A stretch of DNA of 21,457 nucleotides from an uncultured Collinsella sp. GTDB taxonomy: Bacteria > Actinomycetota > Coriobacteriia > Coriobacteriales > Coriobacteriaceae. Position 1 is the stretch's first letter, and every line of letters starts with the position of its first letter. Of the stretch, positions 7,193 through 13,491 are shown one piece after another. The stretch is taken from positions 1 to 21,457 of the forward strand of contig CATVTM010000037.1 in the NCBI GenBank assembly GCA_958346935.1. The letters are read 5' to 3'. The notes beneath the pieces were generated by a model. The model did not search any database. It had not been told where the DNA came from and saw nothing but the letters and a program-made list of their open reading frames with translations. A program made the translations under genes and the position numbers.

Positions 7193-8497
7193 CTACTGGT
7201 TGTCAGCAGCCGAGAAATCCATATCGAGCGAAGAAACGGCCCAGCCGATATGGTTGTCGGAGCGCACGAATTTGACGGTGTACTCCTGCTCGCCGCCCTT
7301 GGACAGCGATGCCTTCACCTTAGCGGTCGTCTCGGTCATGGACTGATCCATGCCCTCGACGGACACGGTGGCACCCTGCGGAATCGAGGAGATGATCATC
7401 GACTTAGCGTCCTCGGACAGGCTCGAGGCCAGGCAAGACTCGGCCTTTGCGGCGTCACCGTCGCCGGCAGCCTGGAACAGATCGGTAACGACAGACTCCT
7501 GAGACGGGAAGCCAAAGCCGCGCGTGTAGGCAAAGCCCAGACCGCCCGCGGCGATCAAAATAAGCAGAAGCAGCACGATGAAGACTTTGAGACCCGTGTG
7601 GCGATGGCGACGACGGACCTTGGCCTGCTTACGATCCTGACGGTCCTGCTGGACCATCTCGGACTCGGACAGCGTAAAGAAGCCGGTGTCCGAGGGATCG
7701 GGCATAAACTGACCGGTCGCGCCGGTAGGATCGAGCGGATCGACGGCAGAAGCGTCCATCGCGGGCGCCGGAGCCGTGGCCATGGCCGTCTGGGCAGACA
7801 GCGCGGCAAGCGAATCGTGCACGCGGGCAAGCTCGTCGGCCTGCTCGGAGGTGAGCTGGTAGATGCCATCGGCAGTAGCGGCGTTAAAGGCATCGAGTGC
7901 GTCGGAGGGACGGCCGGCGGCAGAAAGCGCCTGACCCATGCCGGCGTTGAGCGCACGCGTGTCGTCGCGGGGACCGGCAAAGTCGATAGCCGTGCGGTAT
8001 GTCTCCACGGCATCCGCCGGACGGCCGAGCTTAATGAAGCAACGACCGAGCTCGCCGAGTGCGGCGGCAGGAGCCGGATTGGCGCCGTCGATGGCAGCCT
8101 GACGGAAGGCGGTTCCCGCGTTGGCATAGTCGCCCGACTGGAACAGCGCATTGCCCAGGCCCAGATAGGCCTTGAACGGCGTGGCATAGGAAGCATCCTG
8201 CGTAGCGGCAGAGAAAGCCTGGGCGGCCGTCGTGTAGTCGCCCACGGCGGCGAGCGCCTTGCCGCGGTTGGTGAGCAGCGCGCCGCGCTTGCCGTAGGTG
8301 CCGTCGTTGAGGGCGGCAGCATAGGCCTCGGCAGCCTCGGCATACATGCCCAGATGCATCAAGGCGTTGCCACGAAGGTGATCGGCCTCGCCCATAATCT
8401 CATCGGGAGTCTTTGCCGCCCCAAGCATCTGGGCTGCAGCAGAAAAATCACCCGCGCGGTAAGCGGCGCGGCCCTGTTGGATCAGCTGGCTATTCAA
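7193..8497 (-). CDS. TPR-repeat single-pass membrane protein, unknown function
   Basis: A 434-residue protein. Residues ~1-235 are TPR-like helical pairs; recurring units such as GRAAYRAGDFSAAAQML, GNALMHLGMYAEAAEAYAAAL, GKALAAVGDYTTAAQAF and GNALFQSGDYANAGTAF carry the canonical G/A-x-A-Y/F spacing. A Pro/Ala/Asp linker (~240-275) leads to a very basic stretch (QAKVRRRHRH, 291-300), then one transmembrane helix at ~304-323. Positive-inside logic puts the TPRs in the cytoplasm and residues 330-434 outside. The outer domain (DLFQAAGDGDAAKAESCLASSLSED... ending in a HIGWAVSSLDMDF strand) looks like a small NTF2/lumazine-type alpha+beta domain, but I do not recognise it. TTG start at 8497 with AAGGGG six bases upstream, overlapping the cyclophilin stop. 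A scaffold role near the wall machinery is speculation from the downstream mreB. Confidence 0.85.
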   Translation of the reverse strand: MNSQLIQQGRAAYRAGDFSAAAQMLGAAKTPDEIMGEADHLRGNALMHLGMYAEAAEAYAAALNDGTYGKRGALLTNRGKALAAVGDYTTAAQAFSAATQDASYATPFKAYLGLGNALFQSGDYANAGTAFRQAAIDGANPAPAAALGELGRCFIKLGRPADAVETYRTAIDFAGPRDDTRALNAGMGQALSAAGRPSDALDAFNAATADGIYQLTSEQADELARVHDSLAALSAQTAMATAPAPAMDASAVDPLDPTGATGQFMPDPSDTGFFTLSESEMVQQDRQDRKQAKVRRRHRHTGLKVFIVLLLLILIAAGGLGFAYTRGFGFPSQESVVTDLFQAAGDGDAAKAESCLASSLSEDAKSMIISSIPQGATVSVEGMDQSMTETTAKVKASLSKGGEQEYTVKFVRSDNHIGWAVSSLDMDFSAADNQ

Positions 8498-8508
8498 GAA
8501 AGTCCCCT

Positions 8509-9051
8509 TTACTCGTGAACGATCTCGACATGGACGATCTCGTCGCCGGCACGCAGCTGCGAAATCACATCGAGACCCTCGACCGTGGTACCAAAGACGG
8601 TGTAACCAGAATCGAGGTTATGCTGGGCACCCAGGCAGAAGTAGAACTGCGAACCCGCGGAATCGGGATCCATGGAGCGTGCCATGGCAAGGGCGCCATC
8701 GACATGGCTGTTGCGCGGATTGGTGGCAAACTCGCCCTTGATGCAGTAGCCGGGGCCACCGGTACCGGGCATGCCGTCGGGGCCCTCAAGACCGGCAGCG
8801 ACGTCGGCGCCGGACATGTCGCGGGTATTGGGGTCGCCGCCCTGGATAACAAAACCGGGCACATAGCGATGGAACTTAAGGCCATCATAGAAGCCCATCG
8901 TGGAAAGCTCGCAGAAGTTCGCGACATGAATGGGAGCGCCCTCGCCGTCAAACTTGACCTTGATGGTACCCTTCGACGTCTCGATTACAGCGCACTCGTC
9001 GCCGGCAAGCTGATACTCGGGCGTGTAGAGCTCTTTCTTAAAACCAAACAT
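8509..9051 (-). CDS. cyclophilin-type peptidyl-prolyl cis-trans isomerase
   Basis: A 180-residue single-domain cyclophilin that catalyses cis/trans isomerisation of Xaa-Pro bonds. The core starts at AVIETSKGTIKVKF. Active-site elements are FHR at 60-62 (the catalytic Arg is Arg62), GFVIQGGDP at 66-74, ALAMARSMDPDSAGSQFYFCLG at 120-141 and TVFGTTVEGLDVI at 151-163. There is no signal peptide or lipobox, so it should be cytosolic, unlike many Gram-positive PpiA lipoproteins. The ATG at 9051 has AGGAAGGA five bases upstream. It is probably the first gene of a two-gene unit with the TPR protein (11-base gap, strong promoter upstream). Confidence 0.95.
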   Translation of the reverse strand: MFGFKKELYTPEYQLAGDECAVIETSKGTIKVKFDGEGAPIHVANFCELSTMGFYDGLKFHRYVPGFVIQGGDPNTRDMSGADVAAGLEGPDGMPGTGGPGYCIKGEFATNPRNSHVDGALAMARSMDPDSAGSQFYFCLGAQHNLDSGYTVFGTTVEGLDVISQLRAGDEIVHVEIVHE

Positions 9052-9090
9052 GTGGTTCCTTCCTCGTGCGTTTAAAGCATATTTGTACGA

Positions 9091-9120
9091 ATTGTAGCAA
9101 TAAGCATGCGCTTACATCAA
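9091..9120 (-). promoter_or_regulatory. promoter of the cyclophilin-TPR unit
   Basis: On the minus strand TTGATG (9115-9120) is separated by 18 bases from TACAAT (9091-9096), which is preceded by TG one base upstream (extended -10). Predicted start is ~30 bases before the cyclophilin ATG. A short inverted repeat, TAAGC-ATGC-GCTTA (9101-9114), lies exactly in the spacer and could be an operator. Confidence 0.6.
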
Positions 9121-9158
9121 TTGCGCACGTAGGTTATGCCGACTATGGCGAACTAATT

Positions 9159-10301
9159 TTAGGAACGTTGCTGCGGCTTCCAGGAACCCACATTGGCGTC
9201 GTACTGGTTCAGCGCGCTGTTGCCGCCCTGCGCGATGGGCGCCAGGATCTCGCTTTGGTGTGAACTCATCGACTCGCCATCGGGAATGGCCAGCGAGATG
9301 TCCCAGCTCTGGCAGATCACGTCGACGCGCTCATACATCCACTCGGCAAGTTGCTTTAAGTGGGCGATGTCATCCGCATAGACCGTATCATCCTGTACTT
9401 TCAGGTTGTTGAGCTCATCTTGCGTCTTTTTGATCTGGTCGCGCAGGGCGTAAGCACTCTGCGACAGCTCCTGACGGGTGGACAGCGGCGTTCGGAGATA
9501 GCCGTTGTTAAAGGAATCGATGACCTCGCCAATCTGGTCCTCGTCAGCATAGGACACGATGGTCTGATACAGACCGTCGAGCCTGGTATAGAGCTGATCA
9601 TCGGTGAGCACGGTTTCTTCCTGGACCACCTCGGCAGAATCGCCCTGCTTGGTATCGTCCTCAGTGGCCTCGCCCTTTTGGCGCGTGGGGAAGGTCGTCT
9701 GCGCGGCCTGGCCAAACTGGTCGTAGAAGCCGGGCATAACACCCATGGGATCAGCCGTCACGAACCAATAGGCGCCACCGCACACAAGGGCAAGGACCGC
9801 GATGACAATAAGCGGCTTGGGAATATGACGCTTGTGCTTGTGATAGGCGTCCTCGTCGGGATGCACCTTGCGCTTGGGTTTTTGAGCATCGTCATGCAGG
9901 GAAACGGGCGTGGGAATATCGACCTTGGGGATACCGAAATCCTTATCGAAAGCTGGCAGCACGCAGGTCTCATTGGGGTCGGCGGCGTCCGAAAGCACCG
10001 CAGCGGCAGAGGCCGGCGCATGCGGCACCTCGGTATCGATCTGCTCTTGCGTTAGGCGCGGAAAGCCCGCCGTGCGGCCCGCTGCCAGGTCGGATGCTGC
10101 CGCGTCCTTGGAGAGGATGCCCGGAGCGGGGCGTCCGCATTTGGGGCACGTACGATCATGCGGAGAAAGACGGGCACCGCAGCCCTCACAGAACACGAAC
10201 TCGGTGTGCTCGGGACCATCGCCCGGACCCACATAGGCGTTGCAGTAGGGGCAGAACGAGGCGCCGTCCTCGATGTTCTTAAGGCAATGCGGACAGATCA
10301 C
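9159..10301 (-). CDS. double zinc-ribbon, single-pass membrane protein, unknown function
   Basis: A 380-residue protein. Two CxxC...CxxC zinc ribbons open it: CPHC/CPYC (Cys3, 6, 17, 20) and CEGC/CPKC (Cys38, 41, 52, 55). A low-complexity linker (~60-150) with a basic KRKVHPDEDAYHKHKRH segment precedes one transmembrane helix at ~162-181. The outer part (~185-380) contains an acidic linker and an alpha-helical region with heptad character around TRQELSQSAYALRDQIKKTQDELNNL, ending near an unstructured Gln-rich tail. I do not recognise the outer domain. I chose GTG at 10301, giving MICPHC..., because AGAGGA lies five bases upstream and zinc-ribbon proteins of this type typically begin right at the first CxxC. 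An upstream in-frame TTG at 10331 has no comparable ribosome-binding site. The membrane topology mirrors that of the TPR protein two genes downstream. Confidence 0.85.
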   Translation of the reverse strand: MICPHCLKNIEDGASFCPYCNAYVGPGDGPEHTEFVFCEGCGARLSPHDRTCPKCGRPAPGILSKDAAASDLAAGRTAGFPRLTQEQIDTEVPHAPASAAAVLSDAADPNETCVLPAFDKDFGIPKVDIPTPVSLHDDAQKPKRKVHPDEDAYHKHKRHIPKPLIVIAVLALVCGGAYWFVTADPMGVMPGFYDQFGQAAQTTFPTRQKGEATEDDTKQGDSAEVVQEETVLTDDQLYTRLDGLYQTIVSYADEDQIGEVIDSFNNGYLRTPLSTRQELSQSAYALRDQIKKTQDELNNLKVQDDTVYADDIAHLKQLAEWMYERVDVICQSWDISLAIPDGESMSSHQSEILAPIAQGGNSALNQYDANVGSWKPQQRS

Positions 10302-10410
10302 GGCATCCTCTTTTCGGAGCAATTCAAACAATCGAGGTTAGAGCATAACATCGCTAAGCCCCCACAGGGCCAAGGCACCAATTCAACATCGCAGGGGCAG
10401 CCTGTTTGGG

Positions 10411-13149
10411 CTACTTCTTCTTTTTACTCGGCATCGAAACTTTGATGCCCTGGGCGGACTTGGTCACGCGGGAGCGTTTAGCGCCCGTGCTCTTCTTTTT
10501 CTTGGGCTGTGGCTGGCCTTGGGCCACGCCCTCGAGCGCGCGGGCCTCGGCCTCGCGCGCGGTGCGATCCTCGCGGCGCTGCGCCATATCGGCAGCAACG
10601 CGCTTGGCAAAGCGTCCAGCCGTCGAACCCGTCGAGCTCACCTTGCCACCACCGCGGCCCAGACGCACGCGTACACCGCGACCAAAGCCGGTGGCCGCAT
10701 GACGGCGACGCGGCTTAAGCGAATCCATCATCGTGGCGAGCTTAAAGAATACCGAGCAGGTAAAGACGACGATAACCGCCAAGATAACCATCTGGCTCAC
10801 CGACAGGTTGGCAATGGACAGCAGCTCCGGGAAGCCGATAACACCCGTCAAAATGCCGGCAACAACGAACACGAAGAGCACCACGCGCAAGGGCGTGAGC
10901 GGCTGCGAAATTCGCCAGATGAGGCTGACGCTTGCCGCGCACGACGTGATCAGGCACATGGTCGAAAGCGTGAGCTGGCTAAACCCAAACACGCGAGCCA
11001 CAAAGATATCGAGCGCCGCGGCCAAAATGACCGCAATCGACGCCGGCAGCGCGCGCTTGAGCACGTTAGTCAGGAACGACCCCTTCACGCGGGCGTTGTT
11101 GGGCTCAAGGCCCAAAACAAAGCCCGGCGCGCCGATGCAGAAGAAGTTGATGAGCGTCATCTGGATGGGCTCAAAGGGATATGGCGGCAGCGCGATGCAG
11201 AGTGCCGCCAGACCCATCGAGAACAGCGTCTTGGTCAGGAACAGCGAAGCCGAGCGTTGCAGGTTGTTGATGGAACGACGGCCCTCGGCAACCACGGCGG
11301 GCATCGAGGCAAAGTCGTTGTCGACGAGCACGATCTCAGCCACGTTGCGCGCGGCATCGGAGCCGGCGGCCATCGCCACGGAGCAGTCGGCCTCCTTGAG
11401 CGCCAGCACGTCGTTGACGCCGTCGCCTGTCATGGCCACGGTGTGTTCGCGGCGCTTGAGCGCCTGCACGAGCTCACGCTTCTGCTGCGGCGTCACACGG
11501 CCAAAGACGTGGTAGCGGTCCACTGCGGCATCGAGCTTGGACGGCGTATCGAGCGTCGTGGCGTCCACGTAAGCGTCCGCCCCGGGCACGCCCACCACGC
11601 GCGCGATCGACGACACCGTGCGGGGGTCGTCGCCGCTGATCACGTTGAGGGTCACGCCCTGCTCGTTAAAGTAGCCGATGGTCTCGGCAGCCGAGGTGCG
11701 GATCTCGTCACGGATGGTCACAAAGCCCACGGGCTCGGCCTCGCCCAACATATCGCCGTCGGGCGTAAAACCGTCAACACGCGCTACCACGAGCACGCGG
11801 CAGGTGTCGGCAAGCTCGGCAACACGATTCTCGACCTGGGCAAACGCGCGATCCGAAAGCACAAACTGCGCCGCGCCCATCACATAGGAGCCCTGCGCAA
11901 ACGAAGCGCCACTCCACTTTTTGGACGACGAGAATGGAATGACCGACAGCGGCTCGGAAACCTCGACCGGGCGGTCGGCATAGTAGTTGAGCAGCGCCTG
12001 GCAGGTCTCGTTGGCATCGGCCGAGGTCGCGCGCGCCACGTTGGCAAGTGCAAAGTCGAGCACCGTGGTATCGACGGGAACGGCCGCCTCGCTCTCTCCC
12101 ACGCTCACGCCTTCAACCGACAGCGGATAGGTGCCCTCGACCTCCATGCGGCCCGAGGTAATAGTGCCCGTCTTGTCCAGACACAGCACATCGACGCGCG
12201 CGAGCGTCTCGATACAGTAGAGCTGCTGGGCCAGCACCTTGCGACGCGCCAGGCGCACCGTGGCGATCGCGAGCACCGACGAGGTCAGCAGCACCAAACC
12301 CTGCGGAATCATACCCAGCAGGGCGCCCACCGTGGACAGCAGCGCCGACGAAGGCACATGGCCAGCCAACAGCTCGGAGAAGCACCACGAAAGCGCGCTA
12401 TCGCCCGGGGTTCCCGCGGCATCCCACAGCTCGCTCACGCTCGAGGCAAACAACGCCAAACCGAGCGGGATCATGATGATGCTCGCAAAGCGCACGATGG
12501 CGTTCAGCGCGTTCATGATCTCGGAATTGACCTTTTTGACGTACTTGGCCTCGTTATTAATTTTAGCCACGTAGTTGTCGGCGCCGACATGGATCACGCG
12601 GGCGCGCAGCAGGCCCGAGTCGATAAAGCTGCCGCTCATGAGCTCGGAACCGGGCTGTTTCTTAATAAGGTCGCTCTCGCCTGTAAGCAGGCTCTCGTTC
12701 ACGAGCGCCTCGCCCGAAACCACTACGGCGTCAGCGGGAATCTGGTCGCCGCGCCCCAGGCGGATGATGTCGTCGAGCACGATCTGGTCCAGGTCGAGTT
12801 CCACCTCGGCGCCGTCGCGCACCGCGATGGCCTTCTTGGAGGTCAGCAGCGTGAGCTTATCGACCATCTTCTTGGAACGCATGGACTGAATGACGCCAAT
12901 AGCGGTATTGAGGAACACCACGAACAGGAACGTCAGATTCTTAAACGAACCGGTCAAAATGACCAGGAACGCCAAGATCACGTTGATCAAGTTAAACAGT
13001 GTGCAGAGGTTCTCGATGATGAGCTCTTTGACCGACTTGGTCTTGAGCTCCATGTTGCGGTTAATCTTACCGGCGGCGATGCGCTCCTCGACCTCGGCGG
13101 TCGAGAGTCCGCGCTCGATATCCGTTGCTGCCATACCACGTCCCATCAC
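10411..13149 (-). CDS. P-type cation-transporting ATPase, CtpE-like
   Basis: A P-type (HAD) ATPase of up to 912 residues. Landmarks: actuator LTGES at 155-159, M4 motif GMIPQGLVLLTSS at 279-291, phosphorylation site DKTGTIT at 325-331 (Asp325), hinge TGDGVNDVLALKEADCSVAM, and about ten transmembrane segments. No N-terminal heavy-metal CxxC domain is present, which argues against Cu/Zn/Cd pumps. The context IPxGLVLLTS...CIETLARVDVLCLDKTGT resembles mycobacterial CtpE, reported as a Ca2+ transporter, so Ca2+ is my best guess; here Gln replaces the usual Glu of PEGL. The C-terminus after the last helix (~807-912) is a strikingly basic tail with ~30 Lys/Arg against ~7 acidic residues, ending SKKKK. 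Start is uncertain: GTG 13149, ATG 13146 or ATG 13134; the last has a weak GGGA six bases upstream. Confidence 0.9.
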   Translation of the reverse strand: MMGRGMAATDIERGLSTAEVEERIAAGKINRNMELKTKSVKELIIENLCTLFNLINVILAFLVILTGSFKNLTFLFVVFLNTAIGVIQSMRSKKMVDKLTLLTSKKAIAVRDGAEVELDLDQIVLDDIIRLGRGDQIPADAVVVSGEALVNESLLTGESDLIKKQPGSELMSGSFIDSGLLRARVIHVGADNYVAKINNEAKYVKKVNSEIMNALNAIVRFASIIMIPLGLALFASSVSELWDAAGTPGDSALSWCFSELLAGHVPSSALLSTVGALLGMIPQGLVLLTSSVLAIATVRLARRKVLAQQLYCIETLARVDVLCLDKTGTITSGRMEVEGTYPLSVEGVSVGESEAAVPVDTTVLDFALANVARATSADANETCQALLNYYADRPVEVSEPLSVIPFSSSKKWSGASFAQGSYVMGAAQFVLSDRAFAQVENRVAELADTCRVLVVARVDGFTPDGDMLGEAEPVGFVTIRDEIRTSAAETIGYFNEQGVTLNVISGDDPRTVSSIARVVGVPGADAYVDATTLDTPSKLDAAVDRYHVFGRVTPQQKRELVQALKRREHTVAMTGDGVNDVLALKEADCSVAMAAGSDAARNVAEIVLVDNDFASMPAVVAEGRRSINNLQRSASLFLTKTLFSMGLAALCIALPPYPFEPIQMTLINFFCIGAPGFVLGLEPNNARVKGSFLTNVLKRALPASIAVILAAALDIFVARVFGFSQLTLSTMCLITSCAASVSLIWRISQPLTPLRVVLFVFVVAGILTGVIGFPELLSIANLSVSQMVILAVIVVFTCSVFFKLATMMDSLKPRRRHAATGFGRGVRVRLGRGGGKVSSTGSTAGRFAKRVAADMAQRREDRTAREAEARALEGVAQGQPQPKKKKSTGAKRSRVTKSAQGIKVSMPSKKKK

Positions 13150-13160
13150 GTCGCGTCGGT

Positions 13161-13199
13161 ATAAGAAAAACCGCCCGGACCATGCGAGGTTCGGACGGT
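13161..13199 (-). terminator. intrinsic terminator of the tRNA-Arg gene
   Basis: On the minus strand, ACCGTCCGAACC (13199-13188) can pair with GGTCCGGGCGGT (13181-13170) across a six-base loop with one mismatch region, followed directly by a T-rich tract (TTTTTCTTAT). It lies 12 bases past the tRNA 3' end. The T-tract runs into TTATAC, which could be part of the ATPase promoter. Confidence 0.8.
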
Positions 13200-13210
13200 C
13201 TTACGTTCGA

Positions 13211-13287
13211 TGGTGCCCCATGTTGGATTCGAACCAACGGCCTTCTGCTCCGGAGGCAGACGCTCTAATCCCCTGAGCTAATAGGGC
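13211..13287 (-). tRNA. tRNA-Arg (anticodon CCG)
   Basis: A 77-base cloverleaf including encoded CCA. The acceptor stem GCCCTAT pairs with ATGGGGC (one G-T wobble); the D-arm is GCTC/GAGC; the anticodon stem TCTGC/GCAGA encloses loop CTCCGGA, giving anticodon CCG, which reads Arg codon CGG; the T-arm GTTGG/CCAAC encloses TTCGAAT. The discriminator base is A. It is transcribed from its own promoter and ends before a strong hairpin, so it is a stand-alone unit at the point where gene orientation switches. Confidence 0.96.
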
Positions 13288-13298
13288 CAACGTTTGGC

Positions 13299-13328
13299 AT
13301 TATACCCAAGTGCACCACGGGCTATCAA
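13299..13328 (-). promoter_or_regulatory. tRNA-Arg promoter
   Basis: On the minus strand, TTGATA (13323-13328) lies 18 bases from a perfect TATAAT (13299-13304), with the tRNA 5' end 11 bases after the -10. Directly upstream is an A/T-rich tract (CTTTTTCTTTTATTT) resembling an UP element, as expected for a stable RNA gene. Confidence 0.85.
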
Positions 13329-13380
13329 AATAAAAGAAAAAGCTTTGCAATTCCGAGGAAGACGCGCCGCATCGGCACAC

Positions 13381-13410
13381 TTTAGAAGGCAAAAGTGAGT
13401 CGGATAGTAT
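13381..13410 (+). promoter_or_regulatory. probable promoter of the aromatic operon
   Basis: TTTAGA (13381-13386) is 18 bases from TAGTAT (13405-13410); an alternative -10 reading is TATAAA at 13408-13413. Each hexamer matches consensus at about four or five positions. The predicted transcription start falls at about 13417-13419, at or next to the ATG of the upstream ORF. It is divergent from the tRNA promoter ~55-75 bases away. Confidence 0.5.
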
Positions 13411-13418
13411 AAACTCTC

Positions 13419-13481
13419 ATGCACCATATATACACGGCTCGCGATGCGGGCCGTTTTTGCAAGGGTTATCCATCGAGGTGA
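13419..13481 (+). CDS. candidate leader peptide (uORF) upstream of aroF
   Basis: A 20-codon ORF reading MHHIYTARDAGRF... and ending ...YPSR, with TGA at 13479-13481. It holds Tyr at codon 5 (TAC), Phe at 13 (TTT) and Tyr at 17 (TAT). There is no Shine-Dalgarno before the ATG; the putative -10 element is 5-8 bases upstream, so translation would have to be leaderless. Codons 6-12 run through the leader hairpin at 13434-13454. The stop lies inside the aroF ribosome-binding region, ten bases before the aroF ATG, which would allow reinitiation or coupling. Expression is inferred from layout only; a chance ORF of this size is quite possible. Confidence 0.35.
   Translation: MHHIYTARDAGRFCKGYPSR
13434..13458 (+). 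terminator. leader terminator hairpin of the aroF operon (candidate attenuator)
   Basis: ACGGCTCGC (13434-13442) pairs with GCGGGCCGT (13446-13454) over nine base pairs including one T-G, with a GAT triloop and five Ts (13454-13458). It has intrinsic-terminator form on the plus strand only. It lies between the predicted promoter and aroF, so it would interrupt the operon's own transcript rather than end another gene. Confidence 0.6.
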
Positions 13482-13491
13482 GAGGCACACC

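Noticed and set aside
7157..8518. 453-codon plus-strand frame opposite the TPR gene
   Set aside because: Composition is Gly/Arg/His-rich shadow of the TPR coding strand; no ribosome-binding site or domain, and it runs through the hairpin at 7138-7170.
10302..10410. Possible hairpins between the ATPase stop and the zinc-ribbon gene
   Set aside because: Inverted repeats there have stems of four to five base pairs without a T-tract; I see a possible -10 (TATGCT on the minus strand at 10342-10347) but no -35, so neither is listed as a feature.
10519..13164. 881-codon open frame on the plus strand opposite the P-type ATPase
   Set aside because: It mirrors the ATPase codons in a GC-rich gene; the translation is His/Arg/Gln-rich with no domain, and the opposite strand has an unmistakable P-type ATPase.
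13211..13287. tRNA 3' end as an integration site for a mobile element
   Set aside because: No integrase gene, direct repeat of the tRNA 3' end or change in composition is visible on either side.
13444..13491. In-frame upstream ATG that would extend aroF by 16 residues
   Set aside because: The ATG lies in and next to the loop of the leader hairpin with no Shine-Dalgarno, and the family N-terminus corresponds to the ATG at 13492.
13411..13491. T-box riboswitch controlling the aromatic operon
   Set aside because: The leader from the predicted start to aroF is only about 75 bases, too short for a specifier stem, and I see no TGGNACCGCG-type T-box sequence.
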